Source: Neobacillus terrae (GTDB taxonomy: Bacteria; Bacillota; Bacilli; Bacillales; Cytobacillaceae). From it: DNA of 64,000 nucleotides. This document shows, piece after piece, positions 1 to 8,819 of the stretch (positions are counted from its first letter, which is position 1; each line of letters opens with the position of its first letter). Below the pieces are notes generated by a model. The model was not told the origin of the DNA and did not search any database. It worked only from the letters and a program-made list of their open reading frames with translations. The stretch spans positions 1 through 64,000 of the forward strand of contig NZ_JAAOEO010000021.1 in NCBI RefSeq assembly GCF_011393025.1, in the 5' to 3' direction. The translations under genes were made by a program, and so were the position numbers.

Positions 1-78
1 ATATAAATTCCGACTCATCATAATCCTCCGCTCATACTCATTGGACTCATTATAAACGGGATTTTTTCTGAGGAACAC

Positions 79-129
79 AAAAAACCCCGAATAAGGGGGC
101 ACTTTTTTAATCGTGTCCGTTATTCGGGG
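79..129 (-). terminator. Rho-independent terminator of murC
   Basis: A 10-bp perfect inverted repeat (CCCCGAATAA at 85-94, TTATTCGGGG at 120-129) flanks a 25-base loop. On the minus strand the stem is followed by a T tract, and it lies about 30 bases past the murC stop. Confident as an intrinsic terminator. Confidence 0.9.
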
Positions 130-158
130 TATAAATCATTCCGGATCACCCTCTTTTT

Positions 159-1460
159 TTACACTGTTAGTAACTTTTCATATGCTTCCTGGAACTTTTG
201 GATATCTCCCGCTCCCATGAAAAGGATGACACTTTTTTCATGCTGCTGGAGTATGGATGTATTTTCTTCGTTAAGAATTTCGGAATTGTTTACTTTATCC
301 TGAAGATCTTTAATGGACAATTTACCATGATTTTCTCTGGCTGAGCCAAAAATTTCACATAAATATACCTTGTCGGCAATATTCAGACTGTCCGCAAAGT
401 CCTGAAGAAAGGTTTGGGTCCTTGTAAATGTATGCGGCTGGAATACCGCAACAATCTCTCTATCAGGATATTTTTGTCTTGCTGAATCGAGTGTAGCCTT
501 AATCTCAGTTGGGTGATGCGCATAGTCATCAATAAGAATTTGTGAGCCCATTGTTTTTTCGGAAAATCTTCTCTTTACACCCTGGAATGTTGTAAGGCGT
601 TCTTTTACAATTTCAGTGTCCAATTCCTCGTAATGGCAAAGAGCTATAACTGCTAGTGAGTTTAAAACATTATGAGTTCCGAAAGTGGGAATAGAAAAAG
701 TATCAAAAAACGTATTTCTGATAAAAACATCAAAAGTAGTACCTTCAGGTGTATTCACTACATTTTTCGCCTGGTAATCATTTTCTTCCCCAAGCCCATA
801 AAATAATACCGGAACCTTCGCCTGGATTTTTTGAAGCTGTTCATCGTCCCCACAAGCAATGATGCCCTTCTTTACCTGAAGAGCCATTTCCTGAAACGCA
901 GAGAACACATCTTCAATATTGGCAAAGTAATCAGGATGGTCAAAATCAATATTCGTCATGATCGTATAATCAGGAAAATAGGATAAGAAATGTCTTCTAT
1001 ATTCGCATGCTTCGAAAACAAAATATTCAGCACCATCCTCACCTTTTCCCGTTCCGTCTCCGATCAGGAATGAGGTAGGCTTAACCCCTTGCATAACATG
1101 CGCAAGTAACCCAGTTGTGGACGTTTTTCCGTGCGCTCCCGTCACTGCGATACTTGTAAAGTTTTGCATGAAGTCTCCCAAAAAGCGGTGATAGCGGACG
1201 ACCGGAAGGCCAAGCTTCATCGCCTCCTGAATTTCCTCATGCGTATCAGGAAAAGCGTTGCCCGCAATAATGGTCAATCCCGGCTGTATATTTTCTTTTT
1301 GAAAGGGAAGGATCTTTATTCCTGATTGTTCAAGAGCCTGCTGAGTAAAAAATCGCTTTTCGACATCGGAGCCTTGCACATCGAACTTCATGTCGTGCAG
1401 AACTTGTGCCAGTGCACTCATTCCAGACCCCTTAATACCTACGAAATGGTGAGTAGTCAT
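159..1460 (-). CDS. murC: UDP-N-acetylmuramate--L-alanine ligase MurC
   Basis: Cytoplasmic ATP-dependent ligase that adds L-Ala to UDP-MurNAc, the first amino acid of the peptidoglycan stem peptide. The 433-residue product has the family's usual size. The N-terminal nucleotide-sugar loop reads GIKGSGMSALA (about 9-19) and the Mur ligase ATP loop reads VTGAHGKTSTTG (about 106-117). Central and C-terminal Mur domains follow. I chose the ATG at 1460, not the longer frame from 1508, because a good GGAGGTTC ribosome binding site precedes it and the protein then opens directly with the Rossmann strand. It lies downstream of sftA on the same strand, as in B. subtilis, but 325 bases and a likely own promoter separate them. 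Essential gene; identification is secure. Confidence 0.97.
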   Translation of the reverse strand: MTTHHFVGIKGSGMSALAQVLHDMKFDVQGSDVEKRFFTQQALEQSGIKILPFQKENIQPGLTIIAGNAFPDTHEEIQEAMKLGLPVVRYHRFLGDFMQNFTSIAVTGAHGKTSTTGLLAHVMQGVKPTSFLIGDGTGKGEDGAEYFVFEACEYRRHFLSYFPDYTIMTNIDFDHPDYFANIEDVFSAFQEMALQVKKGIIACGDDEQLQKIQAKVPVLFYGLGEENDYQAKNVVNTPEGTTFDVFIRNTFFDTFSIPTFGTHNVLNSLAVIALCHYEELDTEIVKERLTTFQGVKRRFSEKTMGSQILIDDYAHHPTEIKATLDSARQKYPDREIVAVFQPHTFTRTQTFLQDFADSLNIADKVYLCEIFGSARENHGKLSIKDLQDKVNNSEILNEENTSILQQHEKSVILFMGAGDIQKFQEAYEKLLTV

Positions 1461-1573
1461 GTAAAAGAACCTCCAACCAACGTCTATCTGTAAAACAGTA
1501 TATGACATCTATCTGTAATTGCTCATTGTACCAGAGTTATGTACTCGGCGTATGAGGTTTAACATATTAAAAT

Positions 1574-1583
1574 ATTATAGCAT
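1574..1583 (-). promoter_or_regulatory. Candidate murC promoter (extended -10)
   Basis: On the minus strand a TGC-TATAAT extended -10 element occurs about 115 bases upstream of the murC start. No good -35 is seen at 17 bases. The 325-base gap between sftA and murC holds nothing else recognisable apart from an A/T-rich stretch. Inference from motif only. Confidence 0.45.
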
Positions 1584-1785
1584 AACCTTTTAAATACGGG
1601 GAATTCTGCGCAAGCAATCATATTCCCCCTTTCGCGATTTCCTAAACCTATTGCTTGCCTGCTTTTATATGAAACACTTATACAGCAAGGTTTAGAACAG
1701 TTTTTTACTTCTTTTCGGCAAAATATTTTCTCTTATTATTTGTCTTTTTTGGAAAAAGATACCCTTTATTATATTAATACATCTA

Positions 1786-4776
1786 CTAGAAGGCTCCTGC
1801 CTCCTGGATCGATTCCAAATCGGCCTCCGATATCAGGACCTCCCTTGGCTTGCTTCCTCTTGCTCCTGAAATGTACCCTTGCTTTTCCATCATATCTACT
1901 AGTCTGGCAGCCCGATTGTACCCAATCTTAAAGCGCCGCTGCAAGCTGGAAGTTGATGCACCGCCCTGGTCAATCACAAACTCGCAAGCTTCATAAAACA
2001 ACTCATCTTCCTCTTCTGTTACCTGAGCTTTTTTCAGCAATTCCTCTTGTTCAAATAAATAATTCGGTGCCTGCTGCTCTCTTGCGTGGGCAACAACAAG
2101 ATCAATTTCTTCATCTGACACAAAAGTCCCCTGCAGCCTGACAGGTTTAGAAGAACCATTTTCAAGAAAAAGCATGTCTCCACGGCCAAGAAGCTTCTCT
2201 GCGCCGCTAATATCTATAATCGTCCTTGAATCAATTTGAGATGAAACAGAAAATGCAATTCTTGTTGGTACATTCGCTTTAATTAATCCTGTAATAACGT
2301 CAACAGATGGCCTCTGGGTAGCAATAATCAGGTGAATACCGCATGCCCTTGCTTTTTGGGCGATTCGGCAAATGGCTTCCTCAACATCAGCCGGCGACAT
2401 CATCATTAAATCTGCCAGCTCATCAATAACAATAACAATGAATGGAAGTTTTTCTGAATATCTCTTATGCTGTAAAGCTAATTCATTGAACCTGCCAATA
2501 TCCCGCACTCCTGCATGGGCAAATAACTCGTAACGGCGTTCCATCTCCTCAACTGCCCATTTAAGTGCAGCAGTAGCTGCCTTAACATCGGTAATAACCG
2601 GGCTGACTAAATGAGGGATTTGGTTATAAGGAGCCAGTTCCACCATTTTGGGGTCAATCAGAAGCAATTTAAGATCTTCAGGACTTGCTTTATACAGCAA
2701 ACTAATCAGAATGGTATTAATACAAACACTTTTTCCTGAGCCTGTAGCACCTGCAATCAGGCCATGCGGCATTTTTTTCAAATCAGTGATGATCGGCTTG
2801 CCTGAGATATCCAGCCCCAACACAGCGGTCAAAGGAGATGTGCTGTCCTTAAAGACATTAGTCTCTATAATTTCGCTGATTGGAACAGGCCTTGAAATTT
2901 GGTTAGGAACTTCAATGCCGATCGTATGCTTGCCTGGTATGGGCGCTTCGATCCTTATATCCTTCGCAGCCAGGCTAAGTTTTATATCATCTGAGAGATT
3001 TGTAATTTTATTAACTTTGACACCAGGCTCCGGCTGTACTTCAAAACGTGTGACTGACGGCCCTTGGGTTACGTTAACTACCTTGGCACCAACATTGAAA
3101 TTGTGAAGAGTCTGATTTAAAAGTTCTTCCTGGCTTTTAAGCCACTCATTATCTATTACATTAGAGACAGGAGGATTTAACAAGCTCCGTTCCGGATAAT
3201 GATATCGCATCAAGTCACTGTCATCTTCCAAATCATTATTTAATGGATTACTTGAAGCAGGCTTTTCAGTTTCCGTTTTCATTGGGACTGCTGGAGATTT
3301 ATTATTTGAAATCTCCTTTGCCGGCTTAATGGTTTCTCTTCCTCCGAAACTTTTTTGTTCCCATTTGCGTTTATCCTGCTTTAACATCATAACGTTAAAT
3401 GGCAAATGATTTCGTCGTGGCTGTTCACGTTCCTGAATGATCTCCTGTTTTGATTCCGTTTCTTCTAATGGAAAATCTTCATTAGCTTCATCACGAATAA
3501 TAGTTTCAGCCTTTAGCTCTGCAGCAGCAGGAACAGTTTCACTCTTTATCTCTGCAGCAGCGGGAACAGTTTCAGCCTTTGCTTCCTGGGCTTCTTCAGG
3601 CAGCATTTCATGAATGAAATTCTCCTTCGTTTCCCCGCTGAATTCCCCCTCTTCTTCGAAGCTTAGTGAGTTGCTGATCGAAAGGTCGTTGTTTTCAATA
3701 TTTCCAAGCTCTTGATCCTGTTTTGGTTCATTTGACTGCTCTTGTTCTAATAGCTGGTTTTCCGAATAATTATTTTCTTCAGTTGGAGTTGGGATGTCCT
3801 CAGAACTAGACCTAATAATGAGTGTTTCAATCACATGGCTGGAAACTTTACTATCATCATTTTTAGTTTCATCATCAGACAAGATGAGCGCGTCTTCCTC
3901 ATTTGGAATAATCACTTTGCCTTGGATTGCTTCATCCTTAAATTCATCATCAGACAAGATAGGCGCTTCTTCCTCGCTTGGAAAAATCACTTTACCTTGA
4001 ATTACTTCATCTTTAGGTTCATTATCAGACAAGATGGGCGCTTTTTCCTCACTTGGAATAATCACTTTGCCTTGGATTACTTCATCTTTAGGTTCATCAT
4101 CAAACAAGACGGGCACTTCTTCCCCAGTTGGAATAATCACTTTGTCTTGGATTACTTCATCTTCATTAACGGAAACTTTGGTTTCCATTTCATTTTCCAC
4201 ATTGTCTTTATAAGTCTCCTTCTCGAAAACTATATTTTCTTGAGAAAGAACTTTTTCTTCAACTAATTCAATTACTTTTTCTTCAACTACATTGACTACA
4301 GGTATGTTATTTTGAAGCGGCTCTCCCATACTAAAATTGGTGAGCTCATGTTCCACAACCTCAATGGGCTTTGGCTTAGCAAATCCAAAAACAGGAGAAG
4401 GAATTTCCGTTGGTCTAAATGGATGTCCATTCTTTGGTGGAGTCACCTGTTTTTTAACAGCGGGAGGAGGCGAGCTTGGCTTTTTCACTTTTTGAATTTT
4501 AGTATTTTCTTCTTTTATTGTTTCTTTTACAGGCTCGCGATTTCTTCTATCGCTTACTATTTTTGATTTCCCATCAGGAATAAGCGGAAAACGGAAGTTT
4601 CCTTTTGGATACTGATAAACAACTCTTGCTTCCACTTCCTTCCCAGTTTGTCTTCTTTTCAATGGGACCTGGTTCTCGACAGGCTCGATGGCTGTTTGGC
4701 TTTGTATGTCATCTTCCAAATCTTCATGTCCTTTAAACATTTGGAGAATATTATGAATCCAACTCAACATTATCAC
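1786..4776 (-). CDS. sftA: DNA translocase SftA (FtsK/SpoIIIE family)
   Basis: Septum-associated ATP-driven DNA pump that clears chromosomal DNA from the closing division septum. The 996-residue product has no N-terminal membrane segments, unlike SpoIIIE/FtsK, which is the SftA hallmark. Residues 1 to about 560 are an acidic, low-complexity linker. It includes four 25-residue tandem repeats (206-305) and short AETVPAAAE repeats. The motor follows, with Walker A GATGSGKS at 676-683 and Walker B VIVIDELADLMM near 780-792. The C-terminal winged-helix gamma domain (about 925-985) normally reads polar DNA motifs. The start is GTG 4776; ATG 4770, two codons in, is equally possible, with the same GAGGAAAG site upstream. 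In B. subtilis ytpR sits next to sftA; it is absent here. Confidence 0.95.
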   Translation of the reverse strand: MIMLSWIHNILQMFKGHEDLEDDIQSQTAIEPVENQVPLKRRQTGKEVEARVVYQYPKGNFRFPLIPDGKSKIVSDRRNREPVKETIKEENTKIQKVKKPSSPPPAVKKQVTPPKNGHPFRPTEIPSPVFGFAKPKPIEVVEHELTNFSMGEPLQNNIPVVNVVEEKVIELVEEKVLSQENIVFEKETYKDNVENEMETKVSVNEDEVIQDKVIIPTGEEVPVLFDDEPKDEVIQGKVIIPSEEKAPILSDNEPKDEVIQGKVIFPSEEEAPILSDDEFKDEAIQGKVIIPNEEDALILSDDETKNDDSKVSSHVIETLIIRSSSEDIPTPTEENNYSENQLLEQEQSNEPKQDQELGNIENNDLSISNSLSFEEEGEFSGETKENFIHEMLPEEAQEAKAETVPAAAEIKSETVPAAAELKAETIIRDEANEDFPLEETESKQEIIQEREQPRRNHLPFNVMMLKQDKRKWEQKSFGGRETIKPAKEISNNKSPAVPMKTETEKPASSNPLNNDLEDDSDLMRYHYPERSLLNPPVSNVIDNEWLKSQEELLNQTLHNFNVGAKVVNVTQGPSVTRFEVQPEPGVKVNKITNLSDDIKLSLAAKDIRIEAPIPGKHTIGIEVPNQISRPVPISEIIETNVFKDSTSPLTAVLGLDISGKPIITDLKKMPHGLIAGATGSGKSVCINTILISLLYKASPEDLKLLLIDPKMVELAPYNQIPHLVSPVITDVKAATAALKWAVEEMERRYELFAHAGVRDIGRFNELALQHKRYSEKLPFIVIVIDELADLMMMSPADVEEAICRIAQKARACGIHLIIATQRPSVDVITGLIKANVPTRIAFSVSSQIDSRTIIDISGAEKLLGRGDMLFLENGSSKPVRLQGTFVSDEEIDLVVAHAREQQAPNYLFEQEELLKKAQVTEEEDELFYEACEFVIDQGGASTSSLQRRFKIGYNRAARLVDMMEKQGYISGARGSKPREVLISEADLESIQEAGAF
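3862..4161 (-). repeat. 4 x 75-bp in-frame tandem repeat inside sftA
   Basis: Four consecutive 75-bp units (4161-4087, 4086-4012, 4011-3937, 3936-3862) each encode 25 residues. Each opens with DEVIQGKVIIP-like sequence and closes with LSDDEPK-like sequence. Units differ by a few substitutions, so the array has diverged but stays in frame. It lengthens the acidic SftA linker. Confidence 0.95.
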
Positions 4777-4891
4777 TCTTTCTTCTTTCCTCTATATCAT
4801 TCTATTTTAGCAGTATTTCGAAAAAATTCGACACAAAACTGCAGAATAGGCCTAAATACTTGCAATCTGTAATTTTTGTTATATAAGAAAT

Positions 4892-4917
4892 GAAAAAAGA
4901 CCACTTATTAAGTGATC
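4892..4917 (-). terminator. Intrinsic terminator after ytpQ
   Basis: On the minus strand GATCACTT and AAGTGGTC (one G-U pair) form a stem with a 3-base loop, followed by TTTTTT. It sits just past the ytpQ stop and before sftA, so sftA probably has its own promoter. Confidence 0.75.
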
Positions 4918-4925
4918 AACTTTCA

Positions 4926-5726
4926 TTAAAGTTTTCGATTTTTCCCCAAAATAAAGATGGGTTCAAGACTTCCATTTTCATATAGGAAGGACAGAGCGGT
5001 CACAGGCACAGGACCATTTGCAAAAAACCCCATTGTCATTTGAGCCAAAATGTCATAACCGGTATCATTTTGAATATCAGCAATTATAAGGACATCCTGA
5101 TGGGGAACAGCTAAAGCCATCGTTCCGGTTATCTTTTTTTGCATTTCATTTATAAACACTTTGTTCAATATGCGGCTTGCATCATACCCATCCTTGGAGT
5201 TCAGGAAATAAAATACATTTCCGGCAACCTGATCCTCTTTTAATGGTGTAGGAAGAGAGCGGACATTAAACATGGCTATTTCCCTGATTCTCGCTTCGTC
5301 CCAGCCTTCTTTTTGAATTATCCTTGAATCAATCAGGCGATAAGTGGTTCCCATGTCATACGCATAATAAATTCTTGTTTCGGCTGTGTGTTCATCGAAT
5401 AAAAAAGGAACCCCTTCTTCTGCTTCAGAAGCAAATGAGGCAGAACGGATAACAGGAAAAATCTTTTTTTCATGCTCAGTTAGCTGGATTTGGCCTTCCA
5501 TTGCAGAAAGCCCTTCACTAATATAGTAAACCACTTCATCAATGGCTTTTTCTTTCTGAGTGTGCCATTTGGCAATAATCCCGCCAAGTGATACAGTAAT
5601 CCCTTTGCCCGTTACTCTGCTTTCAATCCTTAGCTGGTCCTTCTCCCTGTCATAGGAGATCTTTCTATCTTCCTGCTTAAGGCGCTCTTCCAGCAGTTTT
5701 TTCATTTTAATACTGTCCATCTTCAT
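4926..5726 (-). CDS. ytpQ: YtpQ family protein (DUF1444)
   Basis: A 266-residue soluble protein matching the YtpQ/DUF1444 family of Bacillaceae, whose biochemical function is unknown. No signal peptide or membrane segment is seen. The N-terminus is charged and helical, followed by a mixed alpha/beta body. The start at 5726 follows a GAGGG site with 6-base spacing; a second ATG at 5720 is possible. It follows the thioredoxin-like ytpP in the same direction, but a terminator separates them. Family assignment rests on sequence resemblance and position; function is not inferred. Confidence 0.85.
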   Translation of the reverse strand: MKMDSIKMKKLLEERLKQEDRKISYDREKDQLRIESRVTGKGITVSLGGIIAKWHTQKEKAIDEVVYYISEGLSAMEGQIQLTEHEKKIFPVIRSASFASEAEEGVPFLFDEHTAETRIYYAYDMGTTYRLIDSRIIQKEGWDEARIREIAMFNVRSLPTPLKEDQVAGNVFYFLNSKDGYDASRILNKVFINEMQKKITGTMALAVPHQDVLIIADIQNDTGYDILAQMTMGFFANGPVPVTALSFLYENGSLEPIFILGKNRKL

Positions 5727-5761
5727 TGCTATCCCTCGATTCTCTTAACTAATTCTACAAT

Positions 5762-5791
5762 AAAAAACCTCCACCTCAAAATGAGATGGAG
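5762..5791 (-). terminator. Intrinsic terminator after ytpP
   Basis: Minus-strand stem CTCCATCTCA / TGAGGTGGAG with a 3-base loop, followed by GTTTTTTA. It is placed directly after the ytpP stop. Confidence 0.85.
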
Positions 5792-5805
5792 AGGGATGCT
5801 TCGGT

Positions 5806-6120
5806 TTATTGCAAGCCAGTTAAAAAGCCTGTAATTTCTTCAGGAGTTTTTCTGTCCTTACTTACGAAACGGCCAAGCTCTTTTCCGTTTTCAAAGCCGA
5901 TAAAACTCGGAATTCCGTAAACATCAAGTTCCTGGCAAATCTCGATAAACTTGTCACGATCAATATGAATGAACGTGAATTCTTCAAATTGTTTTTCAAT
6001 ATCAGGTAAAACAGGTTCGATAACCCTGCAGTCAGGGCACCAATCTGCAGAAAATACAAATAAATACTTGCCTTCGTTTTTCATTTGCTCATATTGTTCC
6101 ATTGATTCTAATTCTTTCAT
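5806..6120 (-). CDS. ytpP: Thioredoxin-like protein YtpP
   Basis: Small 104-residue thioredoxin-fold protein, presumably a cytoplasmic disulfide oxidoreductase. The active site is WCPDC (27-31), not the classical WCGPC. The cis-proline motif GIPSF lies near residue 70. There is no signal peptide. The ribosome binding site AGGAGGAATTGGG precedes the ATG at 6120. Physiological partners are not known from the sequence. The position beside ytpQ matches B. subtilis. Confidence 0.9.
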   Translation of the reverse strand: MKELESMEQYEQMKNEGKYLFVFSADWCPDCRVIEPVLPDIEKQFEEFTFIHIDRDKFIEICQELDVYGIPSFIGFENGKELGRFVSKDRKTPEEITGFLTGLQ

Positions 6121-6254
6121 CCCAATTCCTCCTGTTCGCTCGTTTTTATCATCATAACAGTCTATTTGGCATCGGGTCTAATATTTGAACCGGATTTTGC
6201 ACCCACTTTTATCTTTCCCCCAAAGGGCTCCAATAAAAACAAAATTCTTTGGCC

Positions 6255-6764
6255 TTACTTAGTACGGTATTGATATTGTCCTAAAAGTAGTTTCATGATA
6301 TGAGTAAACATTTCAGCTCTATCAATAAACCCATTCGTAAAGATACCTATGGCTCCTTCTTTTTTTCGTACATTCTGTATTCTTGCATAATCATCCATTA
6401 CAGGCCCTAGTTCTTCTCCGTCCCTTAATCTAACAGCGATTTCTTCCGGCAGCAATATTCTTGCGCCTCCTGCAATAATAGGAGGAATATCTTTTGCCGC
6501 AAGTGCTCCCCAATTTGATAAAAACAGGCCATGGCTTGTCTCCTGAACCCCTCCCTCAAGGCCAATACCAAAATCGCCATTGGCGTGTTCCAAAGATGCC
6601 AATGCACGATTAACAGCACCTTTTATTGTTTCCTCATCAGAAAAAGGCATGGCATTAACACCAGAAGAAACATCCAATGAGATAAACTCTGCCTTTTGAT
6701 GTAAAAAAGCATTTTTAACTGCCTCATTTTTTGCAGGATTTTTTGAGCCTATGACTACTCTCAT
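6255..6764 (-). CDS. Probable non-canonical purine NTP phosphatase (DUF84, YjjX-like)
   Basis: A 169-residue protein of the DUF84 inosine/xanthosine triphosphatase family. These enzymes hydrolyse ITP/XTP and so keep deaminated purines out of nucleic acids. The diagnostic N-terminal VVIGSKNPAKNEAV motif is present at about residues 3-16. A GLEGGV segment, typical of this fold, lies in the middle. AAGGAGAG precedes the start. It lies downstream of the M42 peptidase gene but beyond a strong terminator. Exact substrate is inferred from family knowledge. Confidence 0.85.
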   Translation of the reverse strand: MRVVIGSKNPAKNEAVKNAFLHQKAEFISLDVSSGVNAMPFSDEETIKGAVNRALASLEHANGDFGIGLEGGVQETSHGLFLSNWGALAAKDIPPIIAGGARILLPEEIAVRLRDGEELGPVMDDYARIQNVRKKEGAIGIFTNGFIDRAEMFTHIMKLLLGQYQYRTK

Positions 6765-6828
6765 TCTGATCTCTCCTTAAAAACAATAACTTCGTTTTCG
6801 ACAAATGCACTAACTCACTCATATTCCA

Positions 6829-6857
6829 ACAAAAGAGGGCATGGTAAATGCCCTCTT
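6829..6857 (-). terminator. Intrinsic terminator after the M42 peptidase gene
   Basis: Minus-strand stem AAGAGGGCAT / ATGCCCTCTT with a 5-base loop and a following TTTGTT tract, 18 bases past the peptidase stop. Confidence 0.9.
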
Positions 6858-6874
6858 CCGCTTCTATATATTTC

Positions 6875-7948
6875 TTAACTGTTAGATTTGATTGTATCCA
6901 CCGTAGTTTTATCGCAGGCTTTAACAAGCTTTACCAATAATTCCTTTGCAGCAGCATAGTCATCCACATGAACAATAGAGCCGCTGGTATGGATATAGCG
7001 GGAGCAAATACCGATAACAGCACTTGGCACTCCCTCATTGGAGGTGTGGACCCTTCCTGCGTCGGTTCCACCCTGGGAAACAAAATATTGATATGGGATA
7101 TTATTGGATTCTGCTGTATCAAGAACAAATTCACGCATTCCCCGGTGTGTTACCATGGATCTATCGAGAATTCTCAGCAGCGTGCCTTTTCCCAACTGGC
7201 CAAATTCATTTTTACTTCCCGACATATCATTAGCCGGGCTGGCATCCAATGCAAAAAAGATATCTGGATTAATCATATTTGAAGCTGTCTGTGCTCCTCT
7301 TAAACCAACTTCTTCCTGTACAGTGGCACCAGAATAGAGAAGGTTTGGCAATTGAATGTCCTTCAGTTCCTGCAGAAGTTCAATAGCCAGTCCACAGCCA
7401 TAACGGTTATCCCAGGCTTTGGCAAGAATTTTTTTCTCATTTGCCATTGGAGTGAATGGGCAAATCGGTACGATTGACTGTCCCGGACGAATTCCAATTC
7501 TTTCAGCATCTGCGCGGTCATCTGCACCAATATCAATTAGCATATTTTTGATTTCCATTGGCTTGTTTCGTTTAGCTTCATCGAGAAGGTGTGGAGGGAT
7601 AGAACCTATAACCCCAGTAACAGGACCATTTTTTGTTAAAATTTGTACTCTTTGTGCCAGAAGAACCTGGCTCCACCAGCCGCCCAAGGGCTGAAAACGG
7701 AGCATTCCATTATCAGTGATAGCAGTAACCATGAAGCCTACTTCATCCATATGGCCTGCAACCATAACAACAGGACCACTTTCAGAGCCTTTCTTTACCC
7801 CAAAGATGCTTCCAAGATTATCCTGGATGATTTCATCAGCATAAGGCTCAAGCTGCTCTCTCATAAATTTCCTGACTAAATGTTCATCTCCCGATACTCC
7901 CGGAAGCTCTGTAAGTGTTTGGAAAAGCTTTAATGTTTTCTCGTTCAT
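6875..7948 (-). CDS. ytoP: M42 family metallopeptidase YtoP (glutamyl aminopeptidase/endoglucanase-like)
   Basis: Cytosolic di-metal aminopeptidase of the tetrahedral M42 family, 357 residues from the chosen start. Metal ligands are visible: AGHMDEVGF (His), AKAWDNRYG (bridging Asp), VQEEVGLRG (Glu-Glu pair), FALDASP (Asp) and IVHVDDY (His). The ATG at 7948 is preferred over the one at 7966 because AAGGAG lies just upstream with good spacing. Some M42 members have been named endoglucanases; the peptidase assignment is the likelier one. It forms a single-gene unit ending in a terminator. Confidence 0.93.
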   Translation of the reverse strand: MNEKTLKLFQTLTELPGVSGDEHLVRKFMREQLEPYADEIIQDNLGSIFGVKKGSESGPVVMVAGHMDEVGFMVTAITDNGMLRFQPLGGWWSQVLLAQRVQILTKNGPVTGVIGSIPPHLLDEAKRNKPMEIKNMLIDIGADDRADAERIGIRPGQSIVPICPFTPMANEKKILAKAWDNRYGCGLAIELLQELKDIQLPNLLYSGATVQEEVGLRGAQTASNMINPDIFFALDASPANDMSGSKNEFGQLGKGTLLRILDRSMVTHRGMREFVLDTAESNNIPYQYFVSQGGTDAGRVHTSNEGVPSAVIGICSRYIHTSGSIVHVDDYAAAKELLVKLVKACDKTTVDTIKSNS

Positions 7949-8137
7949 GTCCAGGCTCCTTTTCATTTAAGCTTATATGTATACGTTTATTTTACAGAAA
8001 CATCTGAACTCTTTCCACCCTATTGATTAAGAACTCAGGTAATTCTATTATCTTCTTTATCACCTGTACGTTATACTGTTGGTATATATAACTATGTCAA
8101 TTGAAATACTAATTTATTGAGTTTTGGAGGTGCTGTG

Positions 8138-8449
8138 ATGAATTGGAATTGGAAATCATTTTTTATCGGGACAGCGATTGGTATAGCAGGCGGATATGCA
8201 ATAAAAGAGACCGTATCCCAAAAGACAAATGTTTCATCTGAAAAGGTCCTTAACTATGTAAAAAAACAATTTAAAGTAAGCGGGCCCGTCACCGGATCTT
8301 GGATTCATATGGAAGCGGAGCCTTATGTAAAAAACCAGCTTACATATAAGGTCTACAAAGGCGGAATTACCCAGGGCAGCCAGGAACAGTATGAGTTTAT
8401 TGCAGATGCAACTACCGGAACAATTCTTGAAGTTAATCAACTGACATGA
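8138..8449 (+). CDS. ytzB: Small membrane-anchored PepSY-like protein (YtzB-like)
   Basis: A 103-residue protein with an N-terminal uncleaved signal anchor (residues about 4-24, FFIGTAIGIAGGYAI). A PepSY-type segment follows and ends YEFIADATTGTILEV, the typical last strand of that fold. PepSY proteins are small extracytoplasmic domains thought to modulate proteases or adhere to the wall. The start at 8138 follows a GGAGG site; the longer in-frame extension has none. Monocistronic. Naming as YtzB rests on position and resemblance. Confidence 0.75.
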   Translation: MNWNWKSFFIGTAIGIAGGYAIKETVSQKTNVSSEKVLNYVKKQFKVSGPVTGSWIHMEAEPYVKNQLTYKVYKGGITQGSQEQYEFIADATTGTILEVNQLT

Positions 8450-8455
8450 ATATAC

Positions 8456-8697
8456 CGGCTTAGGGACATTTTACGTACAATCAGGCTGGGTTTTGTCCTT
8501 GAGAGACCCATTCAATGAGCTTTCTCATGGAATCCCGTCTAGTTTTTGCCTTAACAGACCGACTAAGGGACAAATCTCATAGAATCCCGCCTAGTTTTAT
8601 CCTTGACAGACCGGCTCAGGGACAAATCTCATAGAATCCCGCCTAGTTTTGGCCTTGAGAGGTCGGCTATCATATCCCAGCTCAGTTTTTGCCTTTA
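8456..8697. repeat. Intergenic tandem array, 52-bp period
   Basis: This fills most of the 370-base gap between ytzB and the next gene. GACAAATCTCAT occurs at 8569 and 8621, and TCTCAT at 8523, giving an exact 52-base spacing. Each unit continues into AGAATCCCGCCTAGTTTT and a C-TTGACAGACCGGCT-like segment. The central two to three units are close to identical; the outer copies are degenerate. No open frame or terminator explains it. Confidence 0.85.
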
Positions 8698-8819
8698 TAA
8701 ATTTGGTAAGGTATCTCCTTTACAATCCCCCAAAAAAAAGACGAGTATAGTTTGTCTGTCTATACATCTTTTGGAATTCTCCATATTCTATAGCAAGTAT
8801 TATGGAAAGGAGAATTCCG

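Noticed and set aside
3835..4266. Plus-strand repetitive frame of 143 codons
   Set aside because: It is the antisense reading of the sftA linker repeats; 75 bp is a multiple of three, so open frames arise on both strands.
8456..8697. Possible CRISPR array
   Set aside because: The units are contiguous tandem repeats with no unique spacers, and no cas genes are nearby.
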